DNA from: Allacma fusca
Lineage: Eukaryota; Arthropoda; Collembola; Symphypleona; Sminthuridae
Length of the DNA: 64,000 nucleotides
Direction of reading: 5' to 3'
Assembly (NCBI GenBank): GCA_947179485.1
Contig: OX359249.1
Span: forward strand, 54,571,402 to 54,635,401
Shown here: one piece after another, positions 1 through 7,886 of the stretch
How the letters are laid out: each line of letters begins with the position of its first letter
Numbering within the stretch: the stretch's first letter is position 1
Position numbers and translations under genes: made by a program
The notes under the pieces: model-generated
What the model saw: only the letters and a program-made list of their open reading frames with translations
Databases searched by the model: none
What the model was told of the DNA's origin: nothing

Positions 1-235
1 TAGAACGTAGGCGGCAAAAATGATGGCGGGCCAGAAGAAGGAGGATGGCGGCGGAAGAGCCTAGAGACGACACAAAAGGCAGTTGGCGGGGCTCGGCGGA
101 GGGCAGGACCTTTTCGGCGGCAGCAACTGGCGTCCTTCTGCTCGGAGCACAATTCGGGATGAATCCGGGGCGGGAGCCTGGAGGAGACCGTAGTCGAGAA
201 GTCGGGGAACCAAATGTTGCGTTGAGCAAAATAAA
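1..235. other. GC-rich segment of unknown origin
   Basis: This piece is clearly richer in G and C than everything to its right and is full of GGCGG and CGGCGG runs; composition drops sharply near 235. One forward frame is open from an ATG at 45 to a stop at 317, but the predicted 90 residues are low complexity (A, G, E, R) and match no family I recognise. A second ATG near 20 gives only about 14 codons. It could be the end of a promoter or first exon, or part of a mobile element that continues to the left of the window. No function is assigned. Confidence 0.3.
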
Positions 236-768
236 GAAGTTGAGGAGAAGTTTGTTCAGACAATATTATTTATTTGAACTGATCAAATCCCAAAATTGTA
301 CTGATTTTACATGCTGAATATGTACACTATTTATACTAAAGTTAGAAGGACAAAATGTGTCAAAAAACAACTTTAAGGTAAATAGTAAAAGTAAAATCTA
401 ATTAAAGTTGACAATAAGAATTGTAGGAAAAAGTAGAATTATTCAATTTGTTGTTCTTAACTAATTAACATATACGCAAGCAGGCTCTCGTCCGTGGTTT
501 CATCTTACCACAGGAGTGAGAGGCAATCAATGGTTTAAAGATTGTGTGTGCCGGCATTGGCATTGAAACTCATGCTCAACCGCACACAAATGGGAAACCT
601 GTTATGAACGGGATTCCTTGTGTGGACGGGAAACCAGAAGGTCGTCTTGTCCACACTTACAATGTCAAGATAAAGAAACATGTAATTAATACTTGTCTCA
701 CAAGTCATCTTCCTTTTGGGGAATTTTGTTTGTGAGCAACAGGTACATAATCACACGTGCGTATTTGC
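236..768. other. AT-rich sequence, no supported gene; one weak exon-like stretch
   Basis: Mostly AT-rich sequence with stop codons in all frames. Around 514-681 the composition is more coding-like: a TTACCACAG acceptor-like site ends at 513, and one forward frame (544-735) reads about 45 residues with several G, H, P and V before running into AT-rich sequence at a weak donor-like GTAATT (682). The open frame contains a TGA just after the acceptor, so that acceptor and that frame are not compatible. I do not recognise the peptide. It may be the remains of an exon or of a transposon gene. Confidence 0.2.
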
Positions 769-3429
769 TTACGTAAATACGTAGTTATGTACTAATATTG
801 TTTGCATAGCACAACACATAGTTTTTGTAATTTTCATGAGTACATAATTGGCATGCTCGCCAAAGTTAAGTTTGTCATCAAGCAATACACCTAAATATTT
901 AAACGACCACACTCTCTCCGATTCTTCACCATCAACCTCTAGCTTACAATCAGTGTTAATAGCCGACGGAGATTTGTTAAACAGAACATACTTAGTTTTA
1001 CTTATATTTATAGATAAGGAATTTTCTTTCATCCAGGTATTTAAATGTAGTAGGCAAGTTTGCATTCGTCTGAAAAGTACATCAATATAAGTATCATAAA
1101 TAAATACCACCAAATCATCAGCATAGCATAACCAGTCAATAACATCATATCCTTTCAAGCAGTCACTTATATCGCTAAAGAAGTATATAAATAACGCCGG
1201 CCCTAATACTGACCCAGCAGGCACACCGTTTAAGTCAGAAAAGGGATTAGATAAGGAATTATTTACATAGATTTTAAAGCTACGCTTATACAGGTAATCA
1301 GCAGTAAATCTTAATAAGTGGAGATTGCATTTAAATTTTCTGTGCATTTTGTTTAAAAGAATTAGCCTAGACACAGAATTAAAAGCTTTCTTCAGGTCAA
1401 TAAATACAGCAAGTACTTTAACTAGAGGCGGATTTAGGTAGGTACATAATTTGTGTATAAGTACAAACACAGCAGTAAAACATGAACGTCGACGTCTAAA
1501 ACCATGCTGTTGCTCATCAACATAATTATCAAGTATACTAACAAGTCTCTTACACACTATTCTCTCAAGGAGCTTATTCAAAAATGGTAATGTATATATA
1601 GCCCTATAGGAATCAGCGTCGTCCATGCTCCCTTTACCTTTATACAGCGGTGTTACAACTGCTTGTTTAAACCTAGCAGGTAGCTGACCACGGAGTAAAA
1701 CTAAATTATATAGTAGCAGAATGGGTGTAACTATAGCCGCATGACTAAAAATATTACCATTTAATACGTCCCTGCCACTACATAATTTTTTCATACCTCT
1801 GAAGTTTTGTTGTAGCTCACGACTGTCAATAGGTACAAAGTCTTCTGAAGAGGGGTGAGGAAGAGCGTTTTTAAACTCCAATATGTCAGTATCTATGTAG
1901 TTGCATGGTACACAGAATGAGGCAGCCAAAGCATTACAAATACCCAAATTATCAGTAACTGGCACATTGTTCATTTTGAGCTTGCTGATATTTACATTTC
2001 CTTTAGTAGGAACCCCAGATAATTCTTTTACAATTTTCCATATGGCAGCAGAGGATGTATCTGCATTGCTTTTAAGGACATGCTGAAAGTATTCCCTTTT
2101 AGTAGCGAATATACTGGATCTTACTCTAGCCCTGAGTTCCCTGTACATACTTATTAAGTCAGCACTGCCTTGCTTTAGAGCTTTACATTTAATTTTGTCT
2201 CTCAACCTTATCATACTTAAAATTTCAGGAGTGACCCACGTCTTCACAATAACCTTCTTCTCTAAAGTTTTTTCGGGAGCGAATTCATTCAAATGGACTT
2301 TTATGGTAGTCGAAATTACATTATATATAAAGTCAACTGAGTACATATTGTCATTTAAAAATTTCCAGTCGATTTTACATAGTTCTGTATTTAAACCTAA
2401 CCAGTCAACGTTCTTAAGAGGCCTGCAAGTTATTTTGTTACAAACATTACTGACCGCAGTTTTAAGGCTATAATTAAAGCATATGCTATCATGATCAGAT
2501 AATCCTGTAACATTGGTAACCCAGTCAATTTTTGTGTCAAGCGGGATGTATACATGGTCAATGAGTGAGCTGGATAAGCGCTTTCCAACTGCACGCCGCG
2601 TCTGTACAGAAATGGTTTGTTTATAGCCAAACAGATTCAGACATGCATGGAGCCTTATCGTATTTAAATTAACTACGGACAGGTCGAGGTTGATATCACC
2701 AAGAAGTATACATTTAGAGTTTAAGCCAGAGACAAATTTGAATAGACTATCTAAAAATAAGAAAAACTTATCAATGCTCTGAGAAGGTGGGCGATAAATC
2801 ACAACAACAACAATAGAATAAAATGCTGAAATTCCCATTTTCACACATAAATACTCCACTCCACTGTTATGGGTTTCTACATTTGGTGACAAAACTGCAT
2901 AACGAATTCGCTGGTGTACATACATACATACACCTCCACCTCTTCTACCATCACTTCTGTTTTTAGCAATTAATTCATAGCCAGGAATGTTATAAACACA
3001 ACTCTTGGTCTGATCATTAAAAAAAGTTTCAACAAAGGATGCTACATCAATAGATTCATTGGATAATAATAACTTTATCTCTTCAAGCTTTGAAACACAA
3101 AAATTATTGAGGTTTAGATAGAAAAACTTAAGACACTTGCGTGCCCGTTGCTTACAATTAGAGGTAACGGAAATAACATCCGGACAAACCGCAGTAGTTT
3201 CAAAATTATATGTTATGTCAAAGTTATTAGATTGGTTACTTACACTTACATTTAGTTCAGTACAGTTAGAACAAATCCATAAATCCGGATCAATACCCCT
3301 ATAATCACATAACCGAATGCTCAAGCATTTTCTGTGGAACACGTTCTTACACTTATTACAGTGTAGGAACAACACATTCTTACGTAACTTAAGAGAACAC
3401 AAATTACAAATTTTTGACAGTAAAGCCAT
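769..3429 (-). CDS. LINE ORF: PHD finger, APE endonuclease, reverse transcriptase
   Basis: An uninterrupted 886-residue ORF of a non-LTR retrotransposon. Residues 8-56 form a C4-H-C3 PHD finger (C8, C11, C24, C27, H32, C35, C53, C56, with W51 two before C53). Residues about 100-320 are an APE/EEP-type endonuclease that nicks the target: N at 107-109, E134 in the ET motif, the RRGGGV stretch at 162-167, GDIN with D245, IDH at 290-292 and SDH at 311-313. Residues about 585-850 are the reverse transcriptase: motif A FIDLKKAFN with D678, motif B GVPAGSVLGP at 735-744, motif C YADD at 769-772. Catalytic acidic residues are present. Oddities: AFN instead of AFD in motif A, Ala where the motif B Gln normally sits, and a stop only about 40 residues after YLGV, so the usual C-terminal tail is missing. 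The CR1/Jockey group is likely; the clade was not tested. The ATG at 3429 lies just before the PHD finger and fits the domain start. Confidence 0.9.
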   Translation of the reverse strand: MALLSKICNLCSLKLRKNVLFLHCNKCKNVFHRKCLSIRLCDYRGIDPDLWICSNCTELNVSVSNQSNNFDITYNFETTAVCPDVISVTSNCKQRARKCLKFFYLNLNNFCVSKLEEIKLLLSNESIDVASFVETFFNDQTKSCVYNIPGYELIAKNRSDGRRGGGVCMYVHQRIRYAVLSPNVETHNSGVEYLCVKMGISAFYSIVVVVIYRPPSQSIDKFFLFLDSLFKFVSGLNSKCILLGDINLDLSVVNLNTIRLHACLNLFGYKQTISVQTRRAVGKRLSSSLIDHVYIPLDTKIDWVTNVTGLSDHDSICFNYSLKTAVSNVCNKITCRPLKNVDWLGLNTELCKIDWKFLNDNMYSVDFIYNVISTTIKVHLNEFAPEKTLEKKVIVKTWVTPEILSMIRLRDKIKCKALKQGSADLISMYRELRARVRSSIFATKREYFQHVLKSNADTSSAAIWKIVKELSGVPTKGNVNISKLKMNNVPVTDNLGICNALAASFCVPCNYIDTDILEFKNALPHPSSEDFVPIDSRELQQNFRGMKKLCSGRDVLNGNIFSHAAIVTPILLLYNLVLLRGQLPARFKQAVVTPLYKGKGSMDDADSYRAIYTLPFLNKLLERIVCKRLVSILDNYVDEQQHGFRRRRSCFTAVFVLIHKLCTYLNPPLVKVLAVFIDLKKAFNSVSRLILLNKMHRKFKCNLHLLRFTADYLYKRSFKIYVNNSLSNPFSDLNGVPAGSVLGPALFIYFFSDISDCLKGYDVIDWLCYADDLVVFIYDTYIDVLFRRMQTCLLHLNTWMKENSLSINISKTKYVLFNKSPSAINTDCKLEVDGEESERVWSFKYLGVLLDDKLNFGEHANYVLMKITKTMCCAMQTILVHNYVFT

Positions 3430-3661
3430 AGGGCCACAGTAATTTATTTAGTTTGTGCCAGTGATAAGTACCGGCATAGTTAACAATACAATGTTACAAT
3501 GTCAGCTACAATGTTAGCTTTAATGTTAGCTTCACCTATAATGCGCCTGTCAAGGAAGAAACTAACTGCCTTGATTAAAGGACATGTTGTTCCTTTGGCA
3601 TTTCTGAACAGACTGATACAGACTGAACAGACCATATATTTTCGACCTAATATTTTCGTCA
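3430..3661. other. 5' flank of the PHD-LINE with a 12-bp minisatellite
   Basis: Between the LINE start codon and the satellite lies unique-looking sequence. At about 3484-3533 the motif AATGTTAGCT or close variants recurs about four times at a spacing of about 12 bp. This would sit in the 5' untranslated region of the LINE, where LINE promoters are usually internal, but no promoter element can be proven. A 60-codon reverse ORF here (3480-3662) has no recognisable domain and is not called. Confidence 0.35.
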
Positions 3662-6298
3662 TTTTTCTTCGACCATAATTTTTCGACCTTATTATTTTGA
3701 CCTTTTTTTCGACCTTATATTTTCGAGCTTATATTTTTGACCTTTTATTACCGACCTTATATTTTTGACCAAATTTTTTGGACCTTATATTTTGGACCTT
3801 TCTTTGGACCACATTTTTTCTACATTTTTTTCGACCTTATATTTTCAACCTTTTTTTACCATATTTATTCGACCATTTTTTTGAGCTTATATATTCGACC
3901 TTTTTTCAACCAGTTTTTTGAACTTATTTCTCGAACTTTTTTTTTCAAACATTTTTTTCGACCATATTATTTCGACCATATTTTTTCTGCCTTTTTTTTC
4001 GACCTTATATTTTCCATATTTTTCGGCCTTATATTTTCGACTTTATATTTTTGACCCTATATTTTCTGCCTTTTTTCGACCATATTTTTCGACCATATAT
4101 TTTCGACCTAATATTTTCGACCATTTTTCTTGGACCATTATTTTTCGACCATAATATTTTGACCTTTTTTTCGACCTTATATATTCGAACTTATATTTTA
4201 GACCTGGGATTTGAGACATTATATTTTCGACCTTTTTTCGGCCTTATATTTTCGAGTTTATATTTTTGACACTATATTTTCTGCCTTTTTTTTCGACCTT
4301 TTTTTGGCCTTATATTTTCGACTTTATATTTTTGACCCTATATTTTCGACCTTATTTTCGACCATATATTTTCGACCTATTTTCGACCTAATATTTTCGA
4401 CCACTTTTCTTGGACCATTTTTTTCGACCATATTATTTCGACCTTTTTTTTGACGTTATATATTCGACCTTATATATTCGACCATATTTTTTCGACCTTA
4501 TAATTTCCACCTTTTTTGATCATATTTTTCGACCATATATTTCTACATTTTTTACGACCTTATATTTTCGACTTTATATTTTTGACCCAATATTTTCCAC
4601 CTTTTATAACCGACCTTATAATTTTGACCATATTTTTTGGACCTGATATTTTCGACCTTTCTTCGGACCATATTTCTTCTACAATTTTTTCTACCATATA
4701 TTTTTGATCTTTTTTTTACCATATTTATTCGACAACTTTTTGAGCTTATATATTCGACCTTTTTTGAACCATTTTGTTGCACTTATTTTTTCACCTTTAT
4801 TTTCAAACATTTTTGTCGACCATATTATTTCGACCATATTTTTTTGAACATATAATTTTGACCTTTTTTGCCCATTTTTTTCGACTTTTTTTCTCAAATT
4901 TTTTTCTACCTTATATTTTCGACCTTATATTTTAGACCTAGTATTTTAGACATTATATTTTCGACCTTTTTTTCGACCATATTTTTTCGACCATATTTTT
5001 TCGACCTTATAATTTCGACCTTTATTGACCATATTTTTCGACCATATTTTTTCCATCTTTTTTCTCTTAAATTTTTTTTCTACCTTATACTTTCGACCTT
5101 ATATTTTAGACCTAGTATTTTAGACATAATATTTTCGACCTTATATTTTCGACCATAATTTTTCGACCTCATATTTTCGACCTAATATTTTCCACCCTGT
5201 ATTTTCGACCTTATATTTTAGACCTAGTACTTGAGACATTATATTTTCGACCTTGTTTTGACCATATTTTTTTGACCTTTTTTGATCATATTTGTCGACC
5301 ATATATTTCTCCCTTTTTTACGACCTTATATCTTCGAGTTTATATTTTTGACCCAATATTTTCGACCTTTTATAACCGACCTTATATTTTTGACTATATT
5401 TTTTGGACCTGATATTTTCGACGTTTCTTTAGACCATATTTCTTCTACAATTTTTTCTACCTTATATTTTCGATCTTTTTTTTACCATATTTATTCGACT
5501 ATTTTTTTGAGCTTATATATTCGACCTTTTTTGAACCATTTTGTTGCACTTATTTTTTTGACCTTTATTTTCAAACATTTTTGTCGACCATATTATTTCG
5601 ACCATATTTTTTTGACAATATAATTTCGACCTTTTTTGGCCATTATTTTTCGACCATTTTTTTTCGCGTATTTTTTTCTACCTTATATTTTCGACCTTAT
5701 AATTTCGACCTTTTTTGACCATATCTTTCAACCATATTTTTTTGACCTTTTTTCCACCATATTTTTCCAACAAGTTTTTTGAACCTATATTTTCGAATTT
5801 ATTTTTAAGACCTAGTATTTTAGACATTTTATTTTCGACCTTGTTTTCGACCTTATATTTCCGACCTTTTTTCGACCTTATATTTTCGACCTTTTTTCGA
5901 CCTTATATTTTCGACTTTATATTTTTGACCCTATATTTTCGACCTTTTATTACCGACCTTATATTTTTGACCATATTTTTTGGACCTGATATTTTCGACC
6001 GTTCTTTGGACCATATTTTTCTACATTTATTTCTACCTTATATTTTCGACCTTTTTTTACCATATTTATTCGACCATTTTTTTGACCATATTATTTCGAC
6101 CATAATTTTTTGACCCGATATTTTCGACCTTTTTTTCGACCATATTTTTTCGACCATTTATTTTCAACTTATATTTTCGACCATTTTTCTTGGACCATTA
6201 TTTTTCGACCATATTATTTTGACCTTTTTTTCGACCTTATATATTCGAACTTATATTGTAGACCTGGGATTTGAGACATTATATTTTCGACCTTTTTT
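3662..6298. repeat. Short-period AT-rich satellite, block A (unit about 14 bp, TTCGACC)
   Basis: Degenerate tandem repeat. The commonest unit is TTATATTTTCGACC (14 bp), mixed with shorter TTTTTTCGACC units and variants in which TATA is replaced by ATTAT or ATAAT. The forward strand is strongly T-rich. Three 14-bp units make 42 bp, so frames stay open and yield repetitive peptides rich in RPYIFD and FST; these are repeat by-products, not genes. Longer patterns are superimposed: a stretch of about 340 bp at 5282-5623 recurs at 8139-8480 and 8997-9338. The block continues on the other side of the inserted transposon. Confidence 0.93.
6296..6298. repeat. Target-site duplication TTT, left copy
   Basis: The satellite has six Ts before the element and three Ts after it. 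The matching uninterrupted satellite stretch at 4231-4242 has six Ts in total. The extra three Ts are therefore a TTT duplication made on insertion. A TTT run makes the exact register ambiguous. Confidence 0.65.
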
Positions 6299-6324
6299 GG
6301 GGGCATGCACAAATTATATTACGC
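6299..6324 (+). repeat. Left terminal inverted repeat (26 bp)
   Basis: Starts GGGGGCAT and ends in TTACGC. It matches the reverse complement of 7858-7883 at 23 of 26 positions (mismatches at positions 9, 20 and 22). Further in, GCGTAACGCATACGTAACGC (6358-6377) resembles the right subterminal pair of GCGTAACGTT motifs, a likely set of transposase-binding sites. Confidence 0.9.
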
Positions 6325-6460
6325 TAATTTGCCACATTTTTGACCACCTCCGACCGCGCGTAACGCATACGTAACGCTGTCATCTAACCCCCACCATCAT
6401 ACATAACGCAATGATAACTAATTTAATTTAACCGATAATAAATGTTCATTATGATATGCC

Positions 6461-7633
6461 TTAATTTAATCCAAACTTTGCATAGATCATACGGCATAGT
6501 TTCCTCAGCCGATCTTCGGGTACCCGAACATCGGATGGTACTGGGCAGGCCTCTTTAGCATGAAAAGGACTTGAACAACTCCAACAGAACCTGCCGTAAA
6601 AAATGTATCTGAAAATTGTTTGCACTTCATTCCTTGTCAAATCAGTGACATCCCACGTAATAAGCTGTAAAAAATGGCGTAGAATGCTCCCAGCTTCTGT
6701 GTCAGGTATTTCTGTCAGTAGAATGACCTCTTCAGTCGTAGCCAGCTTCGTTTGTGGTGTCACGGCAGATATTCTAAAATGAAATAATAGAAGTAGTAAC
6801 ATAGGTAAGAAGGTACATGGGGTGTTATAATTAATATTAAGTCTAATAAAAATATATTGTTACCTTAAAAAGCACCGAAAAGGGCAATCTAAAGTTTGAT
6901 GATCGTGGGCTTCACAATTCATACATGAGGAGTCACTAAACACCGTGATTCCACTTCTTACCCTGGGGTACCCCAGGGTGAGTTGTTCTTGAAGGACAGC
7001 TATTTGTTGAGTCTGATGTTGTATAGTGCTATTCTGCACGGCCAGCGTCTGATGAAGTTCCGTAACTTCTTCCCTTAACTGATCTTGTTCCAAAGACATT
7101 TGCGCCATCATCTGTGACAACTCATCCACCTCATATTCCATTGTAGGACGGAGCAGGATAGTAGAGTTTGGAGGTACCCCCTTTCTGCATATTGGACACC
7201 TACAAAATTAAATACATAACAATTTAAAGGATTTAATCAAGATTTTCAGGATTTTCATCCTCTCCTCTCTTTTCTTAATGACAGTTGCCTTTAATAGTGC
7301 GTTAAATAGATTTTTCAAAACTGATTTACTGTAAATATGTTAACAGTTTTTATAAAATGAGACTAAAATTCACTCCGGCTGGGATCGCCTTTGGGAGTGC
7401 TAAAAAATTAAAATAAAGTAATAAAAATATACAACTTACCTGTTTGTATTAAGCGATCTATCCTTTGCAACATCCTGTGGATTCAATCTGGCTAGTTGTG
7501 CGGCGGCTACAAACGATTTGTCCAGATAGTCAGTGTGGAATACATGACCACAAGAAGTTGTTACGATCGCAGATTCTTCAGGGGTGCCCCTGAAGATCTT
7601 GAAGCAAGCGCCGCATCCGAAATACTTTGTCAT
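6461..7633 (-). CDS. Three-exon gene: RING finger, coiled coil, two CCHC zinc knuckles
   Basis: Exons 7633-7440, 7199-6864 and 6773-6461 join in frame through canonical GT-AG introns of 240 and 90 bp (donors CAG|GTAAGT and AAG|GTAACA; acceptors TTTGTAG and TTTTAG), each splitting an Arg codon after its second base. The predicted protein has 280 residues. Residues 7-69 form a RING: C7, C10, C28, H30, H33, then C66 and C69 in CPIC. The last pair is supplied only after splicing, which supports the gene model. The Cys expected at 36 is Tyr. Residues about 86-140 are rich in heptad-like L/M/Q/E and should form a coiled coil. C157-C160-H165-C170 and C240-C243-H248-C253 both fit CX2CX4HX4C exactly. 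RING followed by a coiled coil resembles TRAIP-type ubiquitin ligases or Zip3-type SUMO ligases; zinc knuckles suggest nucleic-acid binding. The ATG at 7633 is the first after an in-frame stop near 7697. No AATAAA is seen downstream. Function is inferred only. Confidence 0.8.
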
Positions 7634-7857
7634 GATGAAATTACTCGTGTCTTGTAGAAATTGCAGTTCTTTGATTTTCCCACATATTCTTAAAATTTAA
7701 ACCTCGCTCCCAAATATTTTCACTAAATATTCCAAGAATGCCTACGCGTTAAAATCGGGTCTAATCAAATATTGCGTTACGTAAAAGAGTACACAGGTAC
7801 TACCTACTTTGCGTAACGTTAGCGTAACGTTAAGAAAAACCACCACCGACCGACTAA

Positions 7858-7883
7858 GCGTTACATAATTTGTGGATGCCCCC
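7858..7883 (-). repeat. Right terminal inverted repeat (26 bp)
   Basis: Reverse complement starts GGGGGCATCCACAAATTATG, pairing with the left end at 6299-6324 with three mismatches. The subterminal motifs GCGTAACGTT and AGCGTAACGTT lie at 7811-7831. Confidence 0.9.
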
Positions 7884-7886
7884 TTT
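7884..7886. repeat. Target-site duplication TTT, right copy
   Basis: TTT followed by CGGCCTTATATTTTCGAG, exactly the continuation seen after the six Ts in the uninterrupted satellite copy at 4239 onward. Confidence 0.65.

Larger units (their letters stand above)
740..3661 (-). mobile_element. non-LTR retrotransposon (LINE), 3' end truncated
   Basis: The element containing the PHD-endonuclease-RT ORF, read right to left. Its 5' side probably reaches to about 3661, where the short-period satellite starts. No separate ORF1 is visible. On the 3' side the ORF stops at 769 and I see no poly(A) or simple-repeat tail to its left, so the 3' end is lost or replaced by the sequence at 1-768. Both outer limits are estimates. 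Confidence 0.6.
6299..7883. mobile_element. TIR DNA transposon carrying a RING/zinc-knuckle gene, no transposase
   Basis: 1,585 bp with 26-bp terminal inverted repeats beginning GGGGG, inserted in the short-period satellite with a 3-bp TTT duplication. Subterminal TACGTAACG-type motifs lie at both ends, and an ACCACC.CCGACCG motif occurs near both ends in direct orientation (6342-6357 and 7840-7854). G-rich ends and a 3-bp duplication fit the PIF/Harbinger group, but that group usually duplicates TWA, so the assignment is tentative. No DDE transposase can be read. The only gene is the spliced minus-strand RING gene, so the element is either non-autonomous with a captured gene or the gene is an accessory gene of an unrecognised family. 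Confidence 0.85.

Noticed and set aside
3480..3662. 60-codon minus-strand ORF upstream of the PHD-LINE, considered as ORF1
   Set aside because: Too short, no recognisable motif, and partly made of the 12-bp repeat.
3737..6113. ORFs of 60-132 codons in the short-period satellite encoding RPYIFD/FST repeats
   Set aside because: They are direct translations of a 14-bp repeat (42 bp is 14 codons) and occur in overlapping frames.
7436..7633. A complete 65-residue RING-like miniprotein
   Set aside because: It stops within a strong splice donor (CAG|GTAAGT), and the missing RING cysteines are found in frame in the next exon, so the spliced model is better.
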